A stretch of DNA of 10,075 bases from Flavobacteriales bacterium UBA6969 (GTDB taxonomy: Bacteria > Bacteroidota > Bacteroidia > Flavobacteriales_D > Sanyastnellaceae): assembly GCA_002448555.1 (NCBI GenBank), contig DJYV01000104.1, positions 1-10,075 on the forward strand. Reading direction: 5' to 3'. Under the pieces are notes generated by a model, which worked only from the letters and a program-made list of their open reading frames with translations, had not been told where the DNA came from and made no database searches. A program made the translations under genes and the position numbers. Shown piece by piece: positions 1-7,042 of the stretch. Each line of letters starts with the position of its first letter. The first letter of the stretch is position 1.

Positions 1-713
1 CCTTCGCCCGGGAGGTCCACCGCAATCGGATCGTTGGCGGACGCCATATCGGTAAGCAGCGCTTCAAGGCGGGCGGGGTCGGCCACCGCTGCCGAGTCGA
101 CGCGCTGAAAATGCACGACGGTGGTACGCGTGCTGTCCGTCATCACAACGGGAACCGAGGCGCTGTTCAGGACGGTCTCACTGATGAACGAGTCGATGAG
201 GTCCTGCATCACATCCTTGAGTTCGCTGAATCGCAGGCTTTCATTCCAATAAATCGTGTGGCCGACATCATTGAACACAATGGGTGCATTGGCAGCCCGC
301 ATTGTGGCCTTCAGCGAATCCAAGTCGACGCCACGGTCCACGTTCACCCGGTACAGCAGCTCGTCGCTCTCGTCAAAAATCAGCACCGGTATGGTTTTGT
401 TGGACCAGAGGTAATCGGTGATGAACGTCAGGTCCATGCCGCGGGGCGGATTGTTGATGAGTCGGTAGGCGTCGGCGAGGCGGTCGGCTTTGTGCCGCTC
501 CTCGGCACCCAATTCCTCAAACAACTGCTGGGTGTAGCCTACCAACGCCGCGCGCTGGACAATGGCCTCCGACCACAGCTTTACCTTCGTCTGCTCCTCT
601 ACACGAATGCGCTGGGCAATGTCATTGGAGTACCACAACGTCGCCACCACGATGACCGCGGCCGCGAAGAGAAGCACCCGCTTCCAACGTTGTTTGTTGG
701 AGTAGACGTTCAT
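1..713 (-). CDS. Membrane sensor protein, probable histidine kinase (N-terminal part, cut by window edge)
   Basis: An uninterrupted minus-strand reading frame starts at ATG 713 and leaves the window, giving 237 visible residues. It begins MNVYSNKQRWKR, a short basic cytoplasmic segment. A hydrophobic helix follows at about residues 13-28 (VLLFAAAVIVVATLWY), then a soluble region of about 200 residues that is probably the periplasmic sensory domain. From memory, this start (N-Y-S-N-K-Q-R-W-K, one helix, then a mixed domain with a W-E-A-I/SEAI-like segment) resembles sensor histidine kinases of Flavobacteriales. In those, a second membrane helix and the HisKA/HATPase core come later, here beyond the left edge. 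No kinase motif is visible, so the kinase assignment is inference. The start lies 3 bases after the TGA of the PorP/SprF-like gene, which supports this ATG and translational coupling. The alternative is another single-pass signalling or anchor protein. Confidence 0.65.
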   Translation of the reverse strand, partial: MNVYSNKQRWKRVLLFAAAVIVVATLWYSNDIAQRIRVEEQTKVKLWSEAIVQRAALVGYTQQLFEELGAEERHKADRLADAYRLINNPPRGMDLTFITDYLWSNKTIPVLIFDESDELLYRVNVDRGVDLDSLKATMRAANAPIVFNDVGHTIYWNESLRFSELKDVMQDLIDSFISETVLNSASVPVVMTDSTRTTVVHFQRVDSAAVADPARLEALLTDMASANDPIAVDLPGE

Positions 714-716
714 GGA

Positions 717-1655
717 TCAGTTGTAGGCAGGGCACGGAATGGTTCGGCCCGCTGGACGGCCGGAACACGCGTTGATGCCGATAACGATTTCGTGGGTGTT
801 GGCCCCGCCTGCGCCGGCGAGGGGAGACACATTCAGTTCATAGGCGTAACCGATGCTGAGGTAGTCGAGCACTTTGGCTTGAGCCGCAATGAGCAATGCG
901 CTTTGTGAGCGGTAACCCAGGCCGACTCCGACCACCTCGTCGTATTTGAACAAGCCCAGCACCTCCGCAGCAGGCGGAACACCAGAACCGAGGCGAGCCT
1001 GCGCAGAGGGCAAGAACGTCCAACGTCCGTCGAGCTCCACTTCCGAACCCGCAAGCAACACCAATTGCCGCCGCAGCTTGCCGAACTGGCTGATCTTTTC
1101 CATGGATGGTTGGGTCACGTTTTGGATGGTCAGGCCGGCGTACTTGTCGCGGTCGTAGTACCACAAGCTCGCATCAATAATGGGCACGATGAATTGCTGG
1201 TCGCCAAACACCGCCGGGTCATTGGCCACTTGCACTTCCGGCATATCAAGCAGGCTGAATTCCAGGCGGTGCTGGAAAAATCCGGCGCTGATGCCCGCTG
1301 CTAAACGGGCGCCACTCGAAAGGCGCAAATTGTACGCGTACGCTGCGTTCACTGAGGTGTAGCCCCAAGCGCCCGCTTCATCGTCTTCCACCCGAATGCC
1401 AAAGCCGTGGAATGCGTCATTCTGCGCTTCCACTTGGCCGTGAAGGTTGACAAACGATGTTTGGGGAGCGCCATCGATACCGGACCACTGGTTGCGAAAG
1501 CCCATGTGCAAATCCATGCACCCCAAGACGCCAGCGGCCGCCGCATGGTCCTGGAAGGGGTTCATCATCGCAGTTACCCGGACCGGCAATTGCTGGGCCT
1601 GGGCGATTGAAAACGCCGACGCAACAACCAGGAGGAGGAGGGTAACTTTTCTCAT
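717..1655 (-). CDS. PorP/SprF family type IX secretion system outer-membrane protein
   Basis: The 312-residue product has a signal peptide (MRKVTLLLLVVASAFSIAQA, cleavage before QQ). The signature of the PorP/SprF family follows: a QQLP start of the mature protein, an N-P segment at 32-33, and RNQWSGIDGAPQT at residues 54-66, the counterpart of the family's R-x-Q-W-x-G-x-x-G-A-P-x-T. The rest is alternating beta-strand sequence rich in Gly, Tyr and Leu, as in an outer-membrane beta-barrel of about 300 residues. It ends with a Cys-containing tail (INACSG...PCPAYN). Known members sit in the outer membrane and help attach or export T9SS cargo, particularly type B cargo such as SprB. The start ATG overlaps the stop of the upstream cargo gene (ATGA, 1652-1655). 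That pairing is typical and suggests this protein serves that cargo. It is one of many paralogues in such genomes, so no specific symbol is given. Confidence 0.9.
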   Translation of the reverse strand: MRKVTLLLLVVASAFSIAQAQQLPVRVTAMMNPFQDHAAAAGVLGCMDLHMGFRNQWSGIDGAPQTSFVNLHGQVEAQNDAFHGFGIRVEDDEAGAWGYTSVNAAYAYNLRLSSGARLAAGISAGFFQHRLEFSLLDMPEVQVANDPAVFGDQQFIVPIIDASLWYYDRDKYAGLTIQNVTQPSMEKISQFGKLRRQLVLLAGSEVELDGRWTFLPSAQARLGSGVPPAAEVLGLFKYDEVVGVGLGYRSQSALLIAAQAKVLDYLSIGYAYELNVSPLAGAGGANTHEIVIGINACSGRPAGRTIPCPAYN

Positions 1656-2659
1656 CGGATGATGCTGATAAAGCCGGTGACCGTCTCCATGCCCACAAGC
1701 TGCGGGTCGTTGAAGTCAATGGCGTAGTAATACGTTCCGACTGGCACGTCTTTGCCGCCGTTTTTGCCATCCCAAGGTTGGGCGTACCCCACACTGCGGA
1801 AGACCAATTGACCCCACCGGTCGTAGATCCGGACGTCCGCTTGGTTGTATTGGGACAAGCCATCGATGCTCCATTGGTCGTTGATCAAATCACCGTTGGG
1901 TGTGAAGCTGGTGGGGATGCCCACCGGGTTGCCAACGGTAATGGTCACGGCGTCCGTGTACTGGCAACCGCCAAAGAAGCCCGACACCGAATACGTCGTA
2001 GTGACGGAGGGGGAGGCGATGATTTCCGCATCGGTGGTGGATGACAAGCCCAGGTCAGGAAACCAGGTGTACCCGAGGTCTTCGTCCCCGCCGGTGACGG
2101 TGAGGTTGACGCTTTGGCCGGGTGCGATGTTGGTGGTGCAGCACGCATCAATGGTCACCGCAGGGCCAGAGAGGAAAAGGGTCAAATTGCACGGTGTCAA
2201 AGAAGGGTCGTGCGCTGTGCCCAACAGAATCAGGTAGGTGGTATTGGGCAAAAGCTCGTCGGTCACCACCGTGAAGGCGCCTCCCGTTTCGCCGCACGTG
2301 GCCACCACTTCATAGGATGCCACATCGCATAAGGCCTGGGGGTCCGGCTTCACCACCACCAATTCAATCACGTCCTCCACCCCGTCCGTCTGGCACGCCA
2401 CCCCGCCAACCTCAACCGTGGCGGTCCCTGTATTGACCAAGTTGCCGTTGGTCATGAATTCCAGCACCGAAACGTAGGGTGAGTTTACACAAGCCACATT
2501 GAGGGATTGGGCAAAGCTGAGGGACAGCGGTTCCGGGATATCCCCGCAAACAGGAATTGGGTTGTCGCAACTTTGGGTGTGCGCCAAGCTGCAACTCATG
2601 GCGAGTGCCGCTCCGAGGAAGCCTTTCTTCACTGCGCTTATCATGTTTATCCAACGCAT
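1652..2659 (-). CDS. Secreted protein with T9SS type B (gliding-motility-associated, CHU_C-like) sorting domain
   Basis: The predicted precursor has 335 residues from ATG 2659. A signal peptide covers about residues 1-29 (basic KK, then FLGAALAMSCSLAHTQS). Residues 31-170 form a Cys-containing region (C31, C38, C57, C89, C111, C122, C157) of unknown role. Residues about 172-242 look like an Ig/PKD-like beta-sandwich (CCTTNIAPGQSVNLTV ... TTYSVSG ... AVTITV). Residues 247-335 are a clear type B sorting domain: IPTSFTPNGDLINDQW, then VRIYDRWGQLVF, PWDGKNGG, VPVGTYYYAIDF and a final GFISIIR. This domain directs export through the T9SS and surface attachment or release. The start is ambiguous: TTG 2665 (overlapping the preceding TGA as TTGA), ATG 2659 and ATG 2644 are all in frame. 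ATG 2644 gives the most compact signal peptide. The gene lies 2 bases after the biotin carrier gene and overlaps the PorP/SprF-like gene by 4 bases. The ligand or role of the N-terminal region is not recognisable. Confidence 0.88.
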   Translation of the reverse strand: MRWINMISAVKKGFLGAALAMSCSLAHTQSCDNPIPVCGDIPEPLSLSFAQSLNVACVNSPYVSVLEFMTNGNLVNTGTATVEVGGVACQTDGVEDVIELVVVKPDPQALCDVASYEVVATCGETGGAFTVVTDELLPNTTYLILLGTAHDPSLTPCNLTLFLSGPAVTIDACCTTNIAPGQSVNLTVTGGDEDLGYTWFPDLGLSSTTDAEIIASPSVTTTYSVSGFFGGCQYTDAVTITVGNPVGIPTSFTPNGDLINDQWSIDGLSQYNQADVRIYDRWGQLVFRSVGYAQPWDGKNGGKDVPVGTYYYAIDFNDPQLVGMETVTGFISIIR

Positions 2660-2661
2660 GA

Positions 2662-3147
2662 TCAATTCGTTTCATATGTAACCAGGACCGCGCCCTTTTC
2701 GACGGCCTCTCCCACGGGAGCATCCACCCGTTCGATTTTGCCATCACGCGGCGCGCGGAGTACGTTTTCCATCTTCATCGCTTCGAGAACCAGCAGTGCA
2801 TCGCCGGCCACGACCTCATCGCCTGTGGCCACTTTCACCTCGAGCACCTTTCCGGGCATGGGCGCCTCCACAGCCGATTCCACCGCTTCCGCACCAGCGC
2901 TCATGCCCATGGATTCCAGGAGCATTTTCTGGTCATCAAGCACCTGCAATTGATGCTCAACTCCGTTCACACGAATCCGGACATAGCCATCGGCGTCGGG
3001 CCCTTCCAACGTTTCAATGCGCACATTTTTGGTTCCCATGCGCACATCGTACACACCGGGACCAACGGGTTTCCAATCCCACGCCTCGCCTGCTTGAGGC
3101 GAAACGCGCTCCGCCCGTCCATCGGGCCAACGAACTTCCCATTCCAT
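2662..3147 (-). CDS. Biotin carboxyl carrier protein (biotinyl-domain subunit of an acyl-CoA carboxylase)
   Basis: The 161-residue protein ends in a classical biotinyl domain. APMPGKV at residues 95-101 begins the fold, and the biotinylation motif LEAMKMENV places the modified lysine at K125, 36 residues from the C-terminus, as expected. The following VGEAVEKGAVLVTYE completes the hairpin. Residues 1-70 resemble the N-terminal part of the small carrier subunits of acetyl-/propionyl-CoA carboxylases found in Bacteroidota. An acidic/alanine linker (about 80-94) joins the two halves. Biotin on K125 would shuttle carboxylate between biotin carboxylase and carboxyltransferase subunits in the cytoplasm. 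Neither partner is encoded in this window. The gene is the first of the minus-strand operon and is divergent from hemW. The acyl-CoA substrate, or a decarboxylase role instead of carboxylase, cannot be told from sequence alone. Confidence 0.88.
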   Translation of the reverse strand: MEWEVRWPDGRAERVSPQAGEAWDWKPVGPGVYDVRMGTKNVRIETLEGPDADGYVRIRVNGVEHQLQVLDDQKMLLESMGMSAGAEAVESAVEAPMPGKVLEVKVATGDEVVAGDALLVLEAMKMENVLRAPRDGKIERVDAPVGEAVEKGAVLVTYETN

Positions 3148-3186
3148 GAGAGCAAGTTAGGCGGAATTTGGAGCGAACTTAGGGGC
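3148..3186. promoter_or_regulatory. Divergent intergenic region with possible promoters
   Basis: These 39 bases must hold the minus-strand operon promoter, the hemW promoter, or both, unless these lie inside the coding regions. On the minus strand, positions 3181-3174 read TAAGTTCG. This is one mismatch from the Bacteroidota -7 element TAnnTTTG and lies 26 bases upstream of the biotin carrier start. No matching TTG -33 element is obvious. On the plus strand only a weak TTTG (about 3166-3170) is seen. The assignment is tentative. Confidence 0.3.
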
Positions 3187-4326
3187 ATGTTTGGGATTTA
3201 CATTCACATTCCGTTCTGCAGAACTGCGTGCCATTACTGCGACTTCCATTTCTCCACCAATACCCAAACGATGGAGGCGATGGAAGCGGCATTGGTCAAG
3301 GAGTTGGAACTGCGCACCGCTGAGGAAAAACCCGATCTCCGTCAACTTCAAAGCATCTACTTTGGGGGAGGTACGCCGTCGCTTTTTCACCTGTCCGGGC
3401 TGGAGGCCTTGTTGACGCGAATGCTCCCCCATGCACCGCATTGCACGGAGATCACGTTGGAAGCCAACCCTGAAGACGTAACATCCGAACGGCTCGAAGC
3501 GTGGTTGAAAATGGGCATCAACCGCCTTTCCATTGGCTTGCAATCATTTGATCAACACCAACTCGATTGGATGAGCCGGCAGCATTCGGCAGAAGACGCG
3601 GCAGCGGCGGTTCACCTCGCGGCCGAGGCGGGGTTCACCCACATTTCCGCTGACCTCATCTACGGACTGCCCAATCGAACTCAGTCCTTTGAGGACGAGC
3701 TAGAACAATTCGTCGCGTTGCCCGTGGATCACTTGTCCGCGTACATCCTCACGGTGGAAGACCGAACCGTGTTGGGCCGACGCGTGGAGCGAGGGGCGCA
3801 AAACGTCCCCGACGACGAGGCAGTAGAAGCCGAATTCCAACAACTCTGCCGTGCCATGACCGACGCGGGGTTCGAGCATTACGAGGTGTCGAACTGGGCG
3901 AAGCCTGGAGGCCACGCCGTACACAATCAGCACTACTGGTCGGGACTGCCGTACTGGGGCATTGGTCCGGGGGCGCATGGCTTTGATGGAACCCGCCGAT
4001 ACGCCAATGTGGCCAACAATCCGAAGTACATCCGGGCCTTGGATGGCGCATCCAGCGCAGCAGATTTGCCGTGTGAAGGGGAGGCCCTTACTCCTACCGA
4101 TCGCTACAATGAATCCCTCATGACCGGCCTGCGCACCGCCCGGGGCATTGATCTGACCAACCTCGACAATCGGTTTGGCTTGCGGCCCGATGTAGCCGAA
4201 CCGGAAGCGTGGAAGCAGTTTTTGGATCGAGGAATCTTGAAAGAAATCGGGGGTGACGTCTACCGCATCGCCGAGTCGCATTGGGTGATGACCGACGCGA
4301 TTGCCGCTGAGCTTTTCGTGGCCTAA
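3187..4326 (+). CDS. hemW: Radical SAM family heme chaperone HemW
   Basis: The predicted protein has 379 residues, the usual size for HemW. It begins MFGIYIHIPFC with the [4Fe-4S] motif CxxxCxxC formed by C11, C15 and C18, followed by DF. HemN, the true oxygen-independent coproporphyrinogen oxidase, has CxC at that point. Other family motifs are YFGGGTPS (58-65), EANPE (92-96), RLSIGLQSF (113-121), DLIYGLP (156-162), HYEVSNWA (231-238), the HNxxYW motif linked to heme binding in HemW (HNQHYW, 246-251) and GIGPGAHGF (258-266). A HemN-type C-terminal domain covers about 300-379. HemW binds heme and is thought to insert it into membrane respiratory proteins in the cytoplasm. The frame is open further upstream, but homology begins exactly at ATG 3187, and the upstream extension would overlap the biotin carrier gene. 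The stop overlaps the stop of the convergent transporter gene. Confidence 0.93.
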   Translation: MFGIYIHIPFCRTACHYCDFHFSTNTQTMEAMEAALVKELELRTAEEKPDLRQLQSIYFGGGTPSLFHLSGLEALLTRMLPHAPHCTEITLEANPEDVTSERLEAWLKMGINRLSIGLQSFDQHQLDWMSRQHSAEDAAAAVHLAAEAGFTHISADLIYGLPNRTQSFEDELEQFVALPVDHLSAYILTVEDRTVLGRRVERGAQNVPDDEAVEAEFQQLCRAMTDAGFEHYEVSNWAKPGGHAVHNQHYWSGLPYWGIGPGAHGFDGTRRYANVANNPKYIRALDGASSAADLPCEGEALTPTDRYNESLMTGLRTARGIDLTNLDNRFGLRPDVAEPEAWKQFLDRGILKEIGGDVYRIAESHWVMTDAIAAELFVA

Positions 4327-5234
4327 TCCCCCTTCAACCGGGCCCGGCGTTTGAACCACGCATCCACGAACACCGCGCCAACGATGATGGCCGCACCGAG
4401 GTAAAACCCGCCGTACATCCGCTCTTCATCCCCAAAAATCAACGCCGCCAACACAATCGCGTACACCGGTTCCAAGTTAATCGCCACCGCCGTGGTGAAT
4501 GGAGAAAGTTCCTTCATGACCTCAATGCTCATCAGGAAGGCGAACGCGGTGGCAAGCGTTGCCAGCAGCCCCAACCACAGCCAGTCTTCACGCGGCACAA
4601 TCCAATGTGCGGCCTCCAAGCCCTTGCCTTGTGCCAAGAATAAAACAGCTAAGACTACCGCTGCGCTAAACAATTCCACTCGGGTCAAATTCGCTGAATC
4701 GTGGGAACGCACGAGGACTGAATTGAGCGTAGCAAACACCGCAGCCAATGCCGCAGACACCAATGCCAGACCCACGCCGAGGTAATACTCGCTCAAATCG
4801 CTTACCGCTCCATCCGGCACCGGGCCCCACAACAACACCAGCAATCCTCCAATAATCACCACACCGAGCACCACTTCCCGCACATCCACCCGACGCTTGT
4901 GCACCAGCGGCTCCACCATACTGACAAACACCGGTGTCGTCGCCAGCGTCGCCAGCGCTACCGATACGTTGCTCACCTTGATGCTGGCAAAAAATGCAAT
5001 CCAATGCGCCGCCGCAGTACATCCCACCAAGGCCACCTTCCACAAACTCCGCACAGGAAATCGCTGAACACGGCCGCGCACCGCGAGCCACAACCACACC
5101 AAACCTCCCCCCAGCAGCACCCGCCAGAACACCAGCCGTTCCGCATCGAGCGAGATGAGTTTGCCCAAGATTCCCGTAAAACCGAAAATCAGGACAATGA
5201 AGTGCAGCATCCAGGTGCTTTGGCGGCGATTCAT
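4323..5234 (-). CDS. EamA/DMT-family transporter (10-TM drug/metabolite type)
   Basis: The 303-residue, strongly hydrophobic protein has about ten membrane helices, arranged as two EamA repeats of five helices each (about residues 10-137 and 150-293). The repeat signatures are visible: ATLATTPVFVSMVEPL near 95-110 closes the first, and INLEPVYAIVLAALIFGDE at 252-270 is the typical second-repeat motif. A basic tail (KRRARLKGD) ends the protein on the cytoplasmic side. Family members move small metabolites or amino acids across the inner membrane, usually by export. The substrate cannot be deduced here. The ATG at 5234 gives a short N-terminus before the first helix; a later ATG at 5210 (M9) is also possible. 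The stop TAG (4325-4323) overlaps the hemW TAA in the four bases CTAA. The start is divergent from the nuclease gene across 47 bases. Confidence 0.9.
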   Translation of the reverse strand: MNRRQSTWMLHFIVLIFGFTGILGKLISLDAERLVFWRVLLGGGLVWLWLAVRGRVQRFPVRSLWKVALVGCTAAAHWIAFFASIKVSNVSVALATLATTPVFVSMVEPLVHKRRVDVREVVLGVVIIGGLLVLLWGPVPDGAVSDLSEYYLGVGLALVSAALAAVFATLNSVLVRSHDSANLTRVELFSAAVVLAVLFLAQGKGLEAAHWIVPREDWLWLGLLATLATAFAFLMSIEVMKELSPFTTAVAINLEPVYAIVLAALIFGDEERMYGGFYLGAAIIVGAVFVDAWFKRRARLKGD

Positions 5235-5239
5235 GCCGG

Positions 5240-5247
5240 CAAATCTA
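5240..5247 (-). promoter_or_regulatory. Possible Bacteroidota -7 promoter element for the EamA transporter gene
   Basis: Reading the minus strand, these bases are TAGATTTG, a full match to the Bacteroidota -7 consensus TAnnTTTG. Only 5 bases (CCGGC) separate it from ATG 5234, so a transcript from here would be leaderless or nearly so, or translation would begin at ATG 5210. No TTG -33 element is seen at the expected distance, so this may be chance. Confidence 0.3.
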
Positions 5248-5281
5248 CCCGTAACTTGCTTGCACTCTAATCCGGCTCTGC

Positions 5282-7042
5282 ATGAAAAACTTCATCCTCA
5301 CCCTCCTGGTATTCTCAGCCCTTCCCGTTTGGGGACAAATCCAACTGGACAACCAGTTTGACGATTGGAGCGCCATCCCGCACAGCACAAGCGCCGACGG
5401 CGGTCCGTTTGTAGCGGCTGCAGTGACCAGCAACGCGGACTGGCTCTACCTGCACATTGAGGTCGAACAAGAAGTGGCGCTGGACGAAAATGCCCTACCG
5501 AACGATTACAGAATCCTGCTGGATCTGGACGATGACCCCTCTACCGGGGTGGATTATGCCAGCCAAGGGCTCGGAGTGGATTTGCTCATCAACCTCGCGA
5601 CCCGTCAAGCGATCCGCTACACCAACGGCTCGGGCATTGAGTCGTTTAACGAAATTGGCATGCGGGCGGCGCCGACATACAGTGGAAATGAGTTTGAATT
5701 GGCCTTTGACCGGGGGTTGACACAAGTGGCTGGAGAAGGGGTGCGCGTCAAGTGGTACGACAACGCTGCGCAAGTCGGATTCCCTGAGGCCGGCCTTCAG
5801 CACACGCTACTCAATGCGTCGGATTCCTTCGTTCCTGTGAGCATCGCCCGTCCGCCCGGAACGCTCAACCGAGTCGCCTTCTGGAACGTCAATAACCGGA
5901 TGGATGAGCTTTTCGCCCAACAGGCGATGAAGCGCATTTTGCAAGCCGTTGACCCGGACATACTCGCCCTATCGGAAGTGTCCAATGTCAGCGCGGCCTA
6001 TGTAACGGGACTCCTAAACGATTGGCTTCCGCTTGAAGGCAATGCCTCCTGGAACGTCGTCAAGGATGATTGGGATTTGATGGTCGCGTCCAAAGGCGCC
6101 ATTCTCTCTTCCTTCCCATCAGTCATGCGCCAATTTCCTGCACTTGTTGAAGGTCACCCGGGATGGGGCGTCCCGCTGCTCATCACGAGCAGCCACCTGA
6201 AATGCTGCGGTGGGTCTTCCAACGAAGCGCAACGCCAAGCCGAAGCGGACGAATACATGGCCTTTTTGCGGGATGCGATGAACGGCGAGGGGGAATTGGC
6301 CCTTGCCCCCAACAGCCCCGTCATCTATGGTGGCGACTTGAACATGGTGGGGCTCGATGACCCTATTTACACCTTGGTCAGCGGAGACATCAGCGACGAA
6401 ACCACGTATGGGCTGGATTTCAATCCCGATTGGGATGGAACTGCGCTCACTGAGCAGCCTTTGCTGCAGACCGATCACGGGTTTGATTTTACATGGATGA
6501 GCAGCAACATCAATTCCGAATGGATGCCGGGTAAACTCGATTACCTCATCACATCCGACGCCTCCGTCGAATTGATGGCGGGGTTTGTGATGCGCACCGA
6601 AGAAATGAGTGAGGCACGGCTCTCGGAACTTGGTTTAGAAGCGGATGACGCGCTGGACGCCTCCGACCACTTTTTGGTGGTGGGCGACCTCGGTTTGGGA
6701 GACCTTCTGGGATCGGCGCCCGACACCGATGAAGATGGCATAAACGATTACGAGGACAATTGTGCTTATACCGAAAATCCGGGGCAAGCTGATTTCAACG
6801 GCGACGGGGTTGGCGATGCGTGCAGCGATGCCGACGGCGACGGATTGAGCGATGCGCTTGAGATCAATGTCTACGGCACCGACCCCTTGGACGCTGACAG
6901 CGATGGCGACGGCGTTAACGACGGCCTCGAATTGTGTGTGTGCAGCGCACTGGACCTCTGTCCGGGCGACCTCACCAACGATGCCGTGGTTTCGGTAGCC
7001 GACTTGTTGCTGCTGCTCGGTTTGTTTGGCGCAACCTGCTGA
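5282..7042 (+). CDS. Secreted endonuclease/exonuclease/phosphatase (EEP) family protein with TSP3 repeats and dockerin-like tail
   Basis: The precursor has 586 residues. A signal peptide covers about 1-18 (MKNFILTLLVFSALPVWG, then QIQLD). Residues 20-185 look like a beta-sandwich of the CBM9/DOMON type (FDDWSAIP at 26-33; LLDLDDDPSTGVD at 79-91), which would bind a ligand or carbohydrate. Residues about 194-470 are an EEP (DNase I-like) domain with its residues in order: WNVNN (N202), LSEV (E232), SSHLKCCGG (H305), GGDLNM (D352, N354), KLDYL (D420) and SDHF (D462, H463). The catalytic set appears intact, so a metal-dependent nuclease or phosphodiesterase is likely. Residues 481-560 are Asp/Gly-rich thrombospondin type 3-like calcium repeats. 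The last 27 residues (CPGDLTNDAVVSVADLL...) resemble one dockerin/EF-hand half. No T9SS sorting domain is present. The stop abuts that of the convergent giant gene. The substrate (DNA, RNA or phospholipid) is not determined. Confidence 0.87.
   Translation: MKNFILTLLVFSALPVWGQIQLDNQFDDWSAIPHSTSADGGPFVAAAVTSNADWLYLHIEVEQEVALDENALPNDYRILLDLDDDPSTGVDYASQGLGVDLLINLATRQAIRYTNGSGIESFNEIGMRAAPTYSGNEFELAFDRGLTQVAGEGVRVKWYDNAAQVGFPEAGLQHTLLNASDSFVPVSIARPPGTLNRVAFWNVNNRMDELFAQQAMKRILQAVDPDILALSEVSNVSAAYVTGLLNDWLPLEGNASWNVVKDDWDLMVASKGAILSSFPSVMRQFPALVEGHPGWGVPLLITSSHLKCCGGSSNEAQRQAEADEYMAFLRDAMNGEGELALAPNSPVIYGGDLNMVGLDDPIYTLVSGDISDETTYGLDFNPDWDGTALTEQPLLQTDHGFDFTWMSSNINSEWMPGKLDYLITSDASVELMAGFVMRTEEMSEARLSELGLEADDALDASDHFLVVGDLGLGDLLGSAPDTDEDGINDYEDNCAYTENPGQADFNGDGVGDACSDADGDGLSDALEINVYGTDPLDADSDGDGVNDGLELCVCSALDLCPGDLTNDAVVSVADLLLLLGLFGATC
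6722..6961 (+). repeat. Thrombospondin type 3-like calcium-binding repeat region (coding)
   Basis: Residues 481-560 of the EEP protein contain degenerate Asp-rich units: DTDEDGINDYEDNC, DFNGDGVGDAC, DADGDGLSDALE and DADSDGDGVNDGLE. This is the D-x-D-x-D-G-x-x-D pattern that binds calcium and forms a stiff linker. At DNA level this shows as repeated GATGGCGACGGC-like stretches. Such linkers are common between the enzyme domain and C-terminal parts of secreted Bacteroidota proteins. Confidence 0.8.

Noticed and set aside
111..908. A 265-codon plus-strand open frame opposite the sensor and PorP/SprF-like genes
   Set aside because: Its product shows no domain and is His/Arg/Val-rich, as expected of an antisense shadow. 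Both minus-strand genes have recognisable products and coupled starts.
1417..1863. A 148-codon minus-strand frame across the cargo/PorP boundary
   Set aside because: It lies in another frame of two well-supported genes and has low-complexity Pro/Ser/Gly content with no motif.
2950..3186. A 79-codon N-terminal extension of hemW
   Set aside because: HemW homology begins exactly at MFGIYIHIPFC (ATG 3187). The extension would overlap the biotin carrier gene and has no family support.
3187..4326. Assignment as HemN (oxygen-independent coproporphyrinogen III oxidase)
   Set aside because: The cysteine motif is followed by DF instead of the CxC of HemN, the N-terminal extension of HemN is missing, and the HNxxYW motif points to HemW.
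6722..6961. GAC/GGC-rich repetitive DNA as a possible CRISPR or satellite
   Set aside because: The repeats are degenerate, in frame, and fully explained by Asp/Gly-rich thrombospondin type 3-like coding units.
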